From Anaerolineae bacterium (GTDB lineage Bacteria; Chloroflexota; Anaerolineae; Promineifilales; Promineifilaceae), in NCBI GenBank assembly GCA_023384415.1, contig JAHDWJ010000013.1, positions 56,066-120,065 of the forward strand: DNA of 64,000 nt, given 5' to 3'. Every line of letters starts with the position of its first letter. Position 1 is the stretch's first letter. The translations under genes and the position numbers were made by a program. The notes under the pieces are model-generated. The model made no database searches and was not told where the DNA came from. It saw only the letters and a list, made by a program, of their open reading frames with translations. Below, piece by piece: positions 1 through 8,386 of this stretch.

Positions 1-126
1 TCCATTTGTTCTTGACGGATATCCGTTTGCTCTTGGTGGATGTCCATTTGTTCTTAGTGGATGTCCATTTGTTCTTGACGGATATCCGTTTGCTCTTGGT
101 GGATGTCCATTTGTTCTTGGTGGATG
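1..126. repeat. 21-bp tandem repeat, six units, heptad-coding
   Basis: Six head-to-tail 21-bp units of the form TCCRTTTGYTCTTGRYGGATR fill the left edge and stop just before a run of A. A 21-bp period equals seven codons, so this looks like repeat-coding DNA. On the minus strand it reads as heptads of the type QEQMDIH/QEQTDIR, a coiled-coil pattern, but the third unit from the left contains an in-frame TAA. On the plus strand the frame starting at base 2 is open to a stop at 260-262 and reads PFVLDGY-type heptads. The array probably continues left of the window, so the parent gene cannot be named. Confidence 0.8.
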
Positions 127-272
127 TAAAAAATCGCCAAACTTAAAGAACCAGATTTCTAAATCATTAGCAGTTGATACACATATTGGTCTGATACATA
201 GGTTTAATTTTTGCTTTTTAGTATTATTAGTTCATGTATACTTATTGAATAATATGCAAAGGAGATAGCAGC

Positions 273-488
273 ATGATGCGACAACTTCAAAGTTCTGTAC
301 TAAGTTTGAAATATCTACGATTTGTTTTATTGATGCTCTTTGTTTTTTATGAATCAATACGAAGCTCATTTGTAATCGATAAAGAAATTGTCAAAATGGG
401 AACTGTTGGTGAATCTAATGAAAACCCTGAAATCGTGTGTAATTTTGCCTGTGATGTAAAAGAAGATAAAGTGTTCCGTTTAACGTAA
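273..488 (+). pseudogene. Small secreted-protein ORF truncated by the insertion sequence
   Basis: This 71-residue ORF has a strong ribosome binding site (AAAGGAGA) and a hydrophobic N-terminal segment at about residues 13-28 (LKYLRFVLLMLFVFYE) that looks like a signal peptide or anchor. The remainder is polar with two cysteines. Its stop codon (486-488) lies inside the left terminal repeat of the adjacent insertion sequence, which begins at 484. The natural C-terminus has therefore been replaced, and the protein is best treated as a truncated remnant. Its ribosome binding site and hydrophobic start resemble those of the ORFs at 2430 and 3285 beyond the element, so all three may belong to one set of small secreted proteins. 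No function can be assigned. Confidence 0.55.
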
Positions 489-2409
489 GTTTTGTGCAAT
501 TGGCGACGGAATCGTAAAAAATCGCCAAAAATAAAAGTCGAACCTTTACAATCTGCTCAATTATGGCAGGCTCATAGCGATTTTCTTACCCGAGGTCGCC
601 ATGAGTCAAAACCAAACATCACCAGAACAGTCACAGCAACTGACACAACATGCCATGCTGGTTATTTGGGGTCTGTATGCCCAACGCATGGGCTTGGTTC
701 AAGCCATTGAAAAGGTCAAACTGAAACAAAAGAACCGAACGCACAGCCCACAAACCAAAGTGCTGGAATTCTTAGTCGCTATTCTAGCGGGCTTACCCCA
801 TCTTCAGGACATCAGTCGGTCAGCCCATCCGCTCGACCAAGATCAGGTGGTGGCTCAAGCCTGGGGTCAACCAGCCTGGGCCGATTACAGTGGGGTCAGC
901 CGTACCCTGCAAGGCCTGACAGCCGCCGAAGCAGATGAACTGATTGCCACCATGGATAGCCTTAGCCAATGGTTTATAGACCGGGAAGTTGAGTTAGCCT
1001 GGGAAAAGAAGGGCGAGTTGGTTTATGATGCCGACTTAACCGGCCGACCCATATCGGCCACCAGTACCAGCTATCCCGACACCGCCTTCGGTCACATGGG
1101 AGACACCATAGAACTGGGCTATCAGGCAGCCGTCGTTAGTTTCCACAGTCCCACTTATGGCCGACTCTGGCTCGCCAACCAATTACATCCAGGCGATACG
1201 GTTAGCATGACGCGCACCGAGGCCTTGGTCAGAGCGGCAGAATCTAGAACCGGTCGTCGTCCCCTGCGACGCACTGACCTGCTCATAACTCGTCTGACTC
1301 AAGCCAAAACGGATGCGGAAACAGCGGCGGCGCAAATGGAAGACAGTTACCAGCGTCATCGGGAAGCTCAGGGTAAAGTGCAGGAGACAAAACGGGAACT
1401 CCAGCAGTGGACGCAGGAAGTTCATCGCCTGATTAGTGAGTATGAACGGCAAAACCGACAGCCCACAGCGCATTGTCAGTTAACCCGAGCACAACAGAAG
1501 GTCGCTACCTATAGGGAACGATTGCCCCGTTGCCAGAAGGCGTTGGGAGTCGCGGAACGTCGCCTGGCTCGCCATGATGCTCATTATGAGACAACCCTAG
1601 CAGAAGTGAAGCGTTTGCAAACCCATTATGAACAACTGCTGGCTGACAATACGACCAACCCCAACCCCATTCGCGCCACGTTTCGTCTCGATGGTGGTTT
1701 CACCAGTCGGGAGAACCTCTACTGGTTGATTGAAATGGGCTATGATGTGTATACCCGAGGCCGGTTCCCGACGGTGCGTGATACCTTGAGTGCCGCGGTT
1801 ACACCAAAAACAAAGTGGGAGCAGGTTGGCCGCAATGCCTTGATGACAGCCTGGGCAGATACCACAGTTGATGGTTATTTTGCCTATCCGCTAGATGTCA
1901 GTTTGCTCCATTATCAGACAAAGGACAGCACACAACGAGCGACTCTGCTTCATTATGGACAGAGGGAAGTCACACATGACCTGGATGGTTGGTTCCACAC
2001 CTACAATGGTCGCCAAACTATCGAGGCGGGTATCAAAGAGGGTAAAAATGTCTTTCAGATGCACCATTTGAAGGTCAGGTCACAGGAAGCGTTGCTGTTA
2101 CAAGAGCACATGGCTTGTTTTGCGGCTAATTTTGTCCGCTTTGCCGCCTTTGAACTGCTGAGGGAATCACCACCCAAGCCGTTCTTAACCCCATCGGCTA
2201 AACAGATGGTCACAGTTGCGGCCCACACGTCAGCCTGGGTGCAAAGACAAGGTGATGTTTGGTTGTTAACGTTCACGGAGCAGAGTTGTTATGCTGGGCA
2301 TTCTCTGCGTTGGGGTGGTGGCGTGATTCAATTGCCACTACCGCTCTTCAAAGATATTCATTTTTCGCATTTTTGAGCCATTTTGGCTCTGATTGCACAA
2401 AAGTTACGT
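484..2409 (+). mobile_element. Insertion sequence with imperfect terminal inverted repeats
   Basis: The element is bounded on the left by CGTAAGTTTTGTGCAAT (484-500). On the right the same motif appears in inverse complement as CGTAACTTTTTGTGCAAT (2392-2409), differing by one substitution and one extra T. The trinucleotide TAA lies immediately outside both ends (481-483 and 2410-2412) and may be a short target duplication, although three bases could match by chance. One transposase gene fills the element. A GAGCC/GGCTC hairpin lies just inside the right end. The element contains no GCGGCCGC octamer, unlike most of the window, which fits recent acquisition. Confidence 0.85.
601..2376 (+). CDS. 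DDE transposase, IS4/IS1380-like
   Basis: A 591-residue transposase occupies almost the whole element between the inverted repeats. A plausible catalytic triad can be read: D143 or D145 in VYDADLTG, D364 in FRLDGGF, and E475 in RQTIEAGIKEGK. This matches the D-D-E spacing of IS4-superfamily enzymes, with the E in the usual Y-x(2)-R-x(3)-E-like context. Residues about 230-350 are rich in Gln, Glu and Arg and likely form a coiled coil inserted between the first two catalytic residues. The start at 601 follows a GAGG-like site. The gene is intact and could be active. I cannot place it confidently in a family; IS4-like, IS1380-like or IS1634-like are possible. Confidence 0.85.
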   Translation: MSQNQTSPEQSQQLTQHAMLVIWGLYAQRMGLVQAIEKVKLKQKNRTHSPQTKVLEFLVAILAGLPHLQDISRSAHPLDQDQVVAQAWGQPAWADYSGVSRTLQGLTAAEADELIATMDSLSQWFIDREVELAWEKKGELVYDADLTGRPISATSTSYPDTAFGHMGDTIELGYQAAVVSFHSPTYGRLWLANQLHPGDTVSMTRTEALVRAAESRTGRRPLRRTDLLITRLTQAKTDAETAAAQMEDSYQRHREAQGKVQETKRELQQWTQEVHRLISEYERQNRQPTAHCQLTRAQQKVATYRERLPRCQKALGVAERRLARHDAHYETTLAEVKRLQTHYEQLLADNTTNPNPIRATFRLDGGFTSRENLYWLIEMGYDVYTRGRFPTVRDTLSAAVTPKTKWEQVGRNALMTAWADTTVDGYFAYPLDVSLLHYQTKDSTQRATLLHYGQREVTHDLDGWFHTYNGRQTIEAGIKEGKNVFQMHHLKVRSQEALLLQEHMACFAANFVRFAAFELLRESPPKPFLTPSAKQMVTVAAHTSAWVQRQGDVWLLTFTEQSCYAGHSLRWGGGVIQLPLPLFKDIHFSHF

Positions 2410-2429
2410 AATAACAAAAGGAGAAAATT

Positions 2430-3236
2430 ATGAAAATGCACAACCTTGGTATTAGCCTTTTTGTTGGTATTGTCTTGGGCATTTTGCTCATTCAATCTGG
2501 TTTGCCAACCGTATTGTGGGCGACCAATGATGATAATGAACACAGGGAAACTGTCCCTGTCACTGTAACAGATAGCGATTCCTTTTCCTGGTTGGTGAAG
2601 GAATTAATGTTAAATAGTCATAGTCGTTGGCGCACTATTCAGGCAGAAGCAATCACAACGTGGTACCCGCCAGGGCAGGATCAATTTCAAGTGTTTACCA
2701 ATATCTACATTGAGGGGAACAGCCGAGTTCGCATTGAGGATATTGAAAGTAATCAGGAGCGGCCACATTTATGGGTGATGAATGAATCAGGTATTTATGC
2801 CAATAATTACCATCCGTCGCCGGAACTAGCCAGACTGCCCATAGTTATCAGCGATCATTATCAGCAATTGCCACGTGATGTGGCCAGTATCAACACCCAG
2901 GTTATTTATCGGCATCCAATAGCTGGGGCATTAACAACGCCTGTGAGTGATTATCTTTATCCAGTTGGTTTTGCCCAACGAGCCAACGGTTTTGCCTTAA
3001 AGGGAGAAGACGAAATCGCGGGAAGATCTACATGGATTGTTGAATGGATTGAGTCGGAGCCAGCTTCGTTAAAGCAGCTCTTCTGGGTAGATCAAGAGAT
3101 GGGTATAATCCTCAAAGCATTATGGTATATTGGTGAAGACCTGGACAAGTTATATTCGGAAACGATATTTACGCAAATCGTTTTCAATGACCCTATTCCC
3201 GTATCTGTTTTTGAGGTGATTTTGGATGATGAGTAA
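2430..3236 (+). CDS. Secreted LolA/RseB-like protein
   Basis: The 268-residue product begins with a signal peptide or anchor (hydrophobic residues 5-30) after a good ribosome binding site (AAAGGAGAA). The mature part reads like the beta-sheet fold of LolA/RseB lipid-binding domains: strands such as FQVFTNIYIEGNSRVRIED, then GRSTWIVEWIE, LFWVDQEMGIILKALWY and a closing FTQIVFNDPIPVSVF. In that superfamily the G-R-x-T/W-x-V-E and L-W-hD-x-x-T/M-G motifs are typical. The gene directly follows the insertion sequence, and its own upstream region was probably altered by the insertion. The role is uncertain: it could bind lipid or sense envelope stress. Composition is AT-richer than in later genes and no GCGGCCGC octamer is present. 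Confidence 0.55.
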   Translation: MKMHNLGISLFVGIVLGILLIQSGLPTVLWATNDDNEHRETVPVTVTDSDSFSWLVKELMLNSHSRWRTIQAEAITTWYPPGQDQFQVFTNIYIEGNSRVRIEDIESNQERPHLWVMNESGIYANNYHPSPELARLPIVISDHYQQLPRDVASINTQVIYRHPIAGALTTPVSDYLYPVGFAQRANGFALKGEDEIAGRSTWIVEWIESEPASLKQLFWVDQEMGIILKALWYIGEDLDKLYSETIFTQIVFNDPIPVSVFEVILDDE

Positions 3237-3284
3237 AGGCTAACGGCAAGTTTAGATTTAGGATTTTTGTCAAGGAGAAAATTT

Positions 3285-3368
3285 GTGAGAACTTTTTACC
3301 GTTCACTCTTATCCCTGGTAATTGCTTTGACACTGATGCTTGTTATTGACCAATCTCCATCAAGTTAA
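3285..3368 (+). pseudogene. Signal-peptide-only mini-ORF, possible gene remnant
   Basis: A GTG at 3285, preceded by AAGGAGAAA at a proper distance, opens a 27-residue ORF (MRTFYRSLLSLVIALTLMLV then IDQSPSS) that is almost entirely a signal peptide and then stops. The upstream segment copies the arrangement before the 2430 gene (AAGGAGAAAATT then start). It may be the decayed 5' end of a paralogous secreted protein, or a genuine membrane micropeptide. The plus-strand block ends here; the next gene is convergent at 3382. Confidence 0.35.
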
Positions 3369-3381
3369 TTCCTAACGACTA

Positions 3382-4560
3382 CTAAGGTGTCTCCCCGGCC
3401 AACGGCAAAAAGGTAATCTCTAGCACCCCATCCACCAGGCGGCCGCCGGCCGCTTTACGCCGGGCCAACACCGTCGGCAAAATCATCTCCCGCTTAAAAT
3501 TACCGACCGTCACAAACATCTCATCCCCCCGCTTACGCAGCCGGACATCCCCCCCGGTTACAAACGGGAGCGGCAGCCGCAGCTTGAACCCCCCATCTTC
3601 CATCTCGCTGATCTCTTGCAAAATCCCCTGGTAAAACACCTGGGTGGGGTCTTGCTCGCCAAAACAGTCCAAAGCCAGTTGGGATAACGCCTCTAAACCA
3701 ACCACTTCATGGGCATAATACGGGGCACGGAACAGGGGCAAGGGGCGAAAGTTGTCCTCAATCATCTGCAAATATTTGGCCTGGATTTCCCGCCGCTGCT
3801 CGTAGAATGGCCCTTCCGCGGCCGCGTCCGGCAATATCCGGTTAATCACCACCGCATCTACCGGGTAATTAAACAGCCCCAGGTAACTGACAGCCCGCTC
3901 CGCTTCCCGCACCACCATTTTTTCCGGCTGTAATACCACCCGGTAGCTGGAAATGGCCGGGTTGCTCAATGTCTCCCGCAGTTCTGCTGTGGCCGCGTCC
4001 AATTTGGCGACCGCTTCCATAATTTCGGCCGGCCCCTTGAGCAGACGGCCGGCAAACGGCTTTAACACCTTCACCATCCCCCCCTCGAAGCGGGAAAGGT
4101 GGCCGGCATACCAGCGGAAGGTATCGGGCATGGTTAGCAGGCGAATCGTTTCCCCGGTAGGGGCGGCATCAATAATCACCCGGTCAAAGTTGCGCTCTTT
4201 AGCCTGCCTGTTGATGTGCAGCAGGCTGACAATCTCATCCATACCAGGGAAAGCGGACAGCTCATCGGCGACAATCTTGTTAATCCCCTGCCCTTTGATC
4301 ATGCCGGAGACAAACCCTTGCAGCACATCCCAATAGTTGTGAATATCGGCGATGACGCTGATCTCCTGTGCCCACAGGTTGGGGGCCACTTCGATAGGTT
4401 TGTCCCCCAGGGGAGCATCCAGGGAATCAGCCAGGCTGTGGGCGATGTCGGTGCTGGCAACGAGGGTTTTGTGGCCTAATTGAGCTGAACGCAGGGCGGT
4501 TGCGGCCGCGACGGTCGTCTTACCTACCCCCCCTTTGCCAAGATACAAAATGATACGCAT
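3382..4560 (-). CDS. ArsA/GET3-family ATPase with C-terminal HSP20-like domain
   Basis: The 392-residue protein has a deviant Walker A motif at residues 8-16 (GKGGVGKTT), a STDIAHSL switch region where canonical family members have DTDPA, and the IDAAPTGETIRLL signature near residue 130, all hallmarks of ArsA/GET3 SIMIBI ATPases. The last 70 residues (LPLPFVTGGDVRLRKRGDEMFVTVGNF onward) match the ArsA_HSP20-like domain found at the end of many bacterial homologues. No arsenite genes are nearby, and the metal-binding cysteines of ArsA are not evident, so arsenite efflux is unlikely. A chaperone or targeting role is more probable. It lies 189 bp downstream of the GTPase gene on the same strand and may be cotranscribed. 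Confidence 0.85.
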   Translation of the reverse strand: MRIILYLGKGGVGKTTVAAATALRSAQLGHKTLVASTDIAHSLADSLDAPLGDKPIEVAPNLWAQEISVIADIHNYWDVLQGFVSGMIKGQGINKIVADELSAFPGMDEIVSLLHINRQAKERNFDRVIIDAAPTGETIRLLTMPDTFRWYAGHLSRFEGGMVKVLKPFAGRLLKGPAEIMEAVAKLDAATAELRETLSNPAISSYRVVLQPEKMVVREAERAVSYLGLFNYPVDAVVINRILPDAAAEGPFYEQRREIQAKYLQMIEDNFRPLPLFRAPYYAHEVVGLEALSQLALDCFGEQDPTQVFYQGILQEISEMEDGGFKLRLPLPFVTGGDVRLRKRGDEMFVTVGNFKREMILPTVLARRKAAGGRLVDGVLEITFLPLAGETP

Positions 4561-4749
4561 AGGTTCTCCGGTTAGAATAAGGGTGAATGATGAATTAGGA
4601 AGGATGAAGAAGTCTCACCCATAGGCCCATAGAGGGCTGCATCATTACGCTGGCTGTACGAACTTCACCCCTTGATGTTGCAGGTACAGGATAAGAGGGA
4701 AACAACATCCGTGTTTCCTTCTTATCCGTGTTCAGCCCCATACCCTGGC

Positions 4750-6081
4750 TTATTTCTGCCGACCAAACCGGTCTTCCAATAACTGGTGCAGTGTCGGCTG
4801 GCCGATCTCTTGCAGTTCATAGCGCACCCGCTGGCTGGGGTGACGAATGTTGATGATGCGGCCCAGATCAATGGGGGTCGCAATGATGACCAGATCAACC
4901 GGGGTGTTGTTGATCGTCTCCTCTAAATCGGACATTTGATCACCGCCGTACCCCATGGCTGGGAGTACCTTGCCGGTAGTGGGATATTTCTCGTAAGTTG
5001 CCAGGATAGAACGCACCGCATACGGGCGGGGATCAACAACCTCAGCAGCATCAAAATAGCTGGCGGCCACCACCCCTGCCCCGTAGGCCATCTCTCCATG
5101 AGTCAGGGTAGGGCCATCCTCAACCACCAACACCCGCTTGCCGCGAATGGCCGCCGGGTCATCTACAAAGATGGGAGAAGCGGCTTTGACGAGAACGGCG
5201 TTGGGGTTGACGGAGCGGACATTTTGCTGCACTGTAACGATGTTATGGTGATCGGCGGTATCTACCTTGTTGATGACGACTGCGGCCGCGAGCCGTAAAT
5301 TGGTCTCCCCTGGATGATAACGCAGTTCATGGCCGGGTCGGTGCGGGTCTACCACCACAATGTGGTAGTTGGACAAATAAAACGGCACATCATTATTCCC
5401 CCCATCCCAGACAATAATATCCGCTTCTGCTTCTGCCTGGCGCAAAATCGCCTCATAATCTACCCCGGCATAAATAACCGCCCCCCGCTCCACATAAGGC
5501 TCATACTCTTCCCGCTCCTCAATGGTGCATTCATGCTTCTCCATATCCTCATAGCTGGCAAATCGCTGCACCTTCTGAGCGATCAAATTGCCATAGGGCA
5601 TGGGATGGCGCACCGCTACCACCCGCGCATACCCCAGCTCCTGCAAAATTTGTACTACCCGGCGGGATGTCTGGCTCTTGCCGCTGCCCGTTCGTACCGC
5701 CCCAATCGAAACCACCGGCTTACTGGATTTAAGCATCGTGCGGCGGGGGCTGAGCAGCTCATAACTGGCCCCGGCGGCCAACACTCGTGATCCCAAGTGC
5801 ATCACATATTCATGGGATACATCACTATAGGAAAATATGACCCGATCAATTTGATGCTGCCGAATCAGCGATTCAAGGTCACTCTCTGGGTAAATGGGAA
5901 TTCCCTGAGGGTACAACGTCCCGGCCAGTTCGGCCGGGTATTGTCGCCCTTCGATATTGGGAATTTGGGTGGCCGTAAAGCCAACAACCTGGTAAGCCGG
6001 GTTATCCCGGAAACAGGTATTAAAATCATGGAAGTCGCGGCCGGCTGCCCCGGCAATTAAAACTTTTTCAGCTTTGCTCAT
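4750..6081 (-). CDS. Cyclic 2,3-diphosphoglycerate synthetase-like GTPase
   Basis: The 443-residue cytosolic protein starts with a Rossmann-like segment (KVLIAGAAGRDFHDFN), followed around residue 127 by a P-loop segment GAVRTGSGKSQTSR. Downstream motifs include WDGGNNDVPFY and AVVINKVDTA, the latter a base-recognition-like NKxD. This arrangement matches the family annotated as cyclic 2,3-diphosphoglycerate synthetase, known from thermophilic archaea and with many bacterial homologues of unproven activity. In a mesophile-like setting the substrate is uncertain. The 5' leader contains a 10-bp inverted repeat (ATTTACGGCT, arms 6106-6115 and 6188-6197) just upstream of the start. Confidence 0.75.
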   Translation of the reverse strand: MSKAEKVLIAGAAGRDFHDFNTCFRDNPAYQVVGFTATQIPNIEGRQYPAELAGTLYPQGIPIYPESDLESLIRQHQIDRVIFSYSDVSHEYVMHLGSRVLAAGASYELLSPRRTMLKSSKPVVSIGAVRTGSGKSQTSRRVVQILQELGYARVVAVRHPMPYGNLIAQKVQRFASYEDMEKHECTIEEREEYEPYVERGAVIYAGVDYEAILRQAEAEADIIVWDGGNNDVPFYLSNYHIVVVDPHRPGHELRYHPGETNLRLAAAVVINKVDTADHHNIVTVQQNVRSVNPNAVLVKAASPIFVDDPAAIRGKRVLVVEDGPTLTHGEMAYGAGVVAASYFDAAEVVDPRPYAVRSILATYEKYPTTGKVLPAMGYGGDQMSDLEETINNTPVDLVIIATPIDLGRIINIRHPSQRVRYELQEIGQPTLHQLLEDRFGRQK

Positions 6082-6529
6082 GGGAAAAACTCCTTTTGGT
6101 CAGAAATTTACGGCTTTTGGGTGAAAAGCGTGAAGCATGAAAGGTGAATAAGCTTGATACACCCATCACGCCTCACACCCTGCAAAGAGCCGTAAATAAT
6201 AAAAGTGGGCTGCGGGGATCATACCAGTAAGTGGGACAGGTGTCATATACATTCACCCGCCGCTTTATATCACTACACGCAGTTTTTGTTGAACCTCACC
6301 CAAGATTATGTTGACTGAATATTGATCTTATGAAAACTCTTGTTATAATGACCAGTAGAGTTGGTGACATAATCTCAAAACATAAAATTTATTCCGGTTT
6401 AGATTAAAGATGGCAGACTTTATTCTACCCGGTTGAGGCAAGTCACCCATTCACTGGCAGAGAATTGACCGCTATACGCAGAAATAGCGATTATTTGGTT
6501 ATGGGCTGTCTTAACCAGGAGTAGAGAGG
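6082..6529. other. Intergenic region with inverted repeat and a promoter candidate
   Basis: This 448-bp gap separates the divergent GTPase and recombinase genes. It holds a perfect 10-bp inverted repeat, ATTTACGGCT/AGCCGTAAAT, at 6106-6115 and 6188-6197. The arms enclose a second imperfect repeat (GCGTGA with TCACGC), which would fold as a hairpin in the leader of the minus-strand gene. A plus-strand promoter is noted separately at 6322-6349. I see no RNA gene or small ORF I can support. Confidence 0.5.
6322..6349 (+). promoter_or_regulatory. Sigma-70-like promoter candidate upstream of xer
   Basis: TTGATC (6322-6327) and a perfect TATAAT (6344-6349) are separated by 16 bp. It faces the recombinase gene, whose start lies about 180 bp downstream, so it would give a long leader. 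Confidence 0.5.
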
Positions 6530-7405
6530 ATGGATGAGCAACTTGATGCTTTTCTGGCCTACTTACAGGCAGAAAAGAATTATTCCCACAATACCCTTGT
6601 CGCTTATCGGAACGATTTAAGTCAACTGATCCAATTTTTGCCCCAATACCCTGGTGCAGAAACATGGGAGGACGTTGATGAAATGATCGTTGACGCCTAT
6701 GTGGCAACTATGAAGCAAGGGGAGTATGCAGCTTCTTCGGTTGCCCGTAAAGTAGCCGCCCTGAAATCGTTTTTTCATTTCATGTTTGATCGGGAAGTCA
6801 TTACCCATGACCCGACAACCAATATTGATTCCCCCAAAGTTAAAAAGCGGCTGCCCAAAACGCTCACCTTTGATGATGTAGACCGGCTGCTCCACGCCCC
6901 CAGACAACAAAAGAAAACGCCTAAAAATTTGCGCGATACGGCTCTATTGGCTTTGCTCTACGCTACTGGAATGCGGGTCACAGAGTTGGTCTCGCTGCAA
7001 ATTGGCGATATTTATTTGAGCGAAGGGGTATTGCTCTGCCCTGGTAAGGATGAAACGAAACGGTCACTGCCGATCAATGAAGAGACACAGCAGATGCTTG
7101 CGGCTTACCTGAGTGCTGGCCGGCCCCATTTGGTGAAAGATCGGTCAGAAAAATCATTGTTTCTAAATCATCGGGGGCAGCAGTTGACCCGGCAAGGCTT
7201 GTGGCTCATTATTAAAACATATGCCCGGCAAGCCCAACTGAGTGCGGCCGTGACGCCACATACCTTACGCCACAGCTTTGCGGCCCATAAGTTGAAAAAT
7301 GGCTCAGGGTTGAACGAGATTCAACAACTGCTGGGTCATGCCAATATCTCTACCACCCAGATTTATACGCAGCTTTCGTCCCAGGGTGAATTGGTGAATG
7401 GTTGA
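6530..7405 (+). CDS. xerD: Tyrosine recombinase, XerC/XerD family
   Basis: The 291-residue protein has the usual length and two-domain plan of chromosomal Xer recombinases. The N-terminal SAM-like DNA-binding domain (residues 1-90, LDAFLAYLQAEKNYSHNTL) is followed by the catalytic domain. Catalytic residues are visible: R149 in ATGMRVTEL, a Lys in the GKDETKRSLP beta-hairpin, H244 and R247 in HTLRHSFA, a His in LLGHANI, and the nucleophilic Tyr in TQIYTQL. It is expected to resolve chromosome dimers at a dif site; I did not find a convincing dif in the window. The absence of neighbouring phage genes argues against an integrase. Its stop overlaps the possible TTG start of the next gene. Confidence 0.9.
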   Translation: MDEQLDAFLAYLQAEKNYSHNTLVAYRNDLSQLIQFLPQYPGAETWEDVDEMIVDAYVATMKQGEYAASSVARKVAALKSFFHFMFDREVITHDPTTNIDSPKVKKRLPKTLTFDDVDRLLHAPRQQKKTPKNLRDTALLALLYATGMRVTELVSLQIGDIYLSEGVLLCPGKDETKRSLPINEETQQMLAAYLSAGRPHLVKDRSEKSLFLNHRGQQLTRQGLWLIIKTYARQAQLSAAVTPHTLRHSFAAHKLKNGSGLNEIQQLLGHANISTTQIYTQLSSQGELVNG

Positions 7406-7419
7406 ATGATTACATGGTT

Positions 7420-8271
7420 ATGATAGAACAATTTACGGTTGCACAGATTGACGCGGCCGCTAACGCTATTCGCGGCCGCACCCGGCAGCATCCCACCATC
7501 GGCCTCATCCTCGGCTCAGGGCTGAGCAGCCTGGGAGACAACCTGCCCCACCCAGACATCATCCCCTACCACGACATTCCCCATTGGCCTACCTCGACTG
7601 TCTCCGGTCATAGCGGGCAGTTGATCATTGGGGCGTTGGAGGGGCACACCGTTCTCATTTTGCAGGGGCGGGCCCATTTTTACGAAGGATACACGCCCCA
7701 ACAAATTACCCTGCCGGTGCGGGTGATGCAGCGGCTGGGCATCCAAACCCTCATTATCACCAATGCCGCCGGGGGAATGAACCCTGCTTTCCAGCCAGGA
7801 GATTTGATGTTGATACGGGATCATATCAACCTGCCAGGTATGGCGGGGCACACGCCTCTGCGCGGCCGCAACGAAGATCAGCTTGGCCCCCGTTTCCCGG
7901 ATATGACGGTGCCATACTCAGCCCATTTACGCCACCTGGCCCAGGAAGCGGCCGCAGCCCACAACATTCCGCTCCATGAAGGGGTATATACCTGCGTGGC
8001 CGGCCCCAGCTACGAAACCCCCGCCGAACTACGCTTCTTACAGCGGATTGGCGGCGATGCGGTAGGCATGTCTACTGCCCCAGAAGTGGTCGTGGCCCGC
8101 CACGCCGGAATGGCCGTTCTGGGCATCTCCACCATCACCAACCTGGCCCTGCCCGATCCCCCTCCTGGCACAATCCTCTCCCACACCGAAGTCATTGAAA
8201 TGGGCAAGTTGGTCATCCCCCGCCTGACAACCCTACTGCATGCCATTTTGCGCCGACTGCCCCATGAGTGA
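7420..8271 (+). CDS. punA: Purine nucleoside phosphorylase, trimeric type
   Basis: The 283-residue enzyme cleaves purine nucleosides with phosphate to free base and ribose-1-phosphate in the salvage pathway. The sequence shows the family landmarks in order: GLILGSGLSSLGD phosphate-binding loop, VSGHSGQLIIG, LQGRAHFYEGY, ITNAAGGMNP, the LRGRNEDQLGPRF segment, AGPSYETPAE, DAVGMSTAPEVVVARHAGM and ISTITNLA. The open frame extends upstream to a TTG at 7402 that overlaps the recombinase stop. ATG 7420 (MIEQFTVAQIDAA) fits family N-termini better, although no strong ribosome binding site separates the options. Overlap with xer suggests translational coupling. It contains four GCGGCCGC octamers. Confidence 0.9.
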   Translation: MIEQFTVAQIDAAANAIRGRTRQHPTIGLILGSGLSSLGDNLPHPDIIPYHDIPHWPTSTVSGHSGQLIIGALEGHTVLILQGRAHFYEGYTPQQITLPVRVMQRLGIQTLIITNAAGGMNPAFQPGDLMLIRDHINLPGMAGHTPLRGRNEDQLGPRFPDMTVPYSAHLRHLAQEAAAAHNIPLHEGVYTCVAGPSYETPAELRFLQRIGGDAVGMSTAPEVVVARHAGMAVLGISTITNLALPDPPPGTILSHTEVIEMGKLVIPRLTTLLHAILRRLPHE

Positions 8272-8289
8272 GTCCTCAAAAGAAAGAGA

Positions 8290-8365
8290 TATTTTCACCG
8301 CCAAGACGCAAAGATACGAAGCGTTTCATGGGAATTATTCTTTGCGCTCTTGGCGTCTTTGCAGT
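8290..8365. repeat. Dispersed 'CCAAGACGCAAAG' inverted repeat
   Basis: TCACCGCCAAGACGCAAAG and, in inverse orientation, CTTTGCGCTCTTGGCG flank a short spacer between two genes. A related segment (ACCGCGAAGACGCCAAGAGC) lies at 9937-9956, and similar GCGTCTCTGCGG/CCGCCAAGGCGCAGAGG text occupies 27560-27680. This looks like an interspersed intergenic repeat family capable of forming a stem-loop. Confidence 0.6.
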
Positions 8366-8386
8366 TCCTGACTATAGTTGATCGCT

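Noticed and set aside
1..126. CRISPR array at the left edge
   Set aside because: The units are 21 bp, contiguous and without unique spacers, and the period suits coding heptads.
5314..5790. 158-residue plus-strand ORF antisense to the GTPase gene
   Set aside because: No recognisable motif; the minus-strand gene is well supported.
7402..7419. TTG start for purine nucleoside phosphorylase
   Set aside because: Possible because it overlaps the xer stop, but the internal ATG at 7420 matches family N-termini better. The choice remains open.
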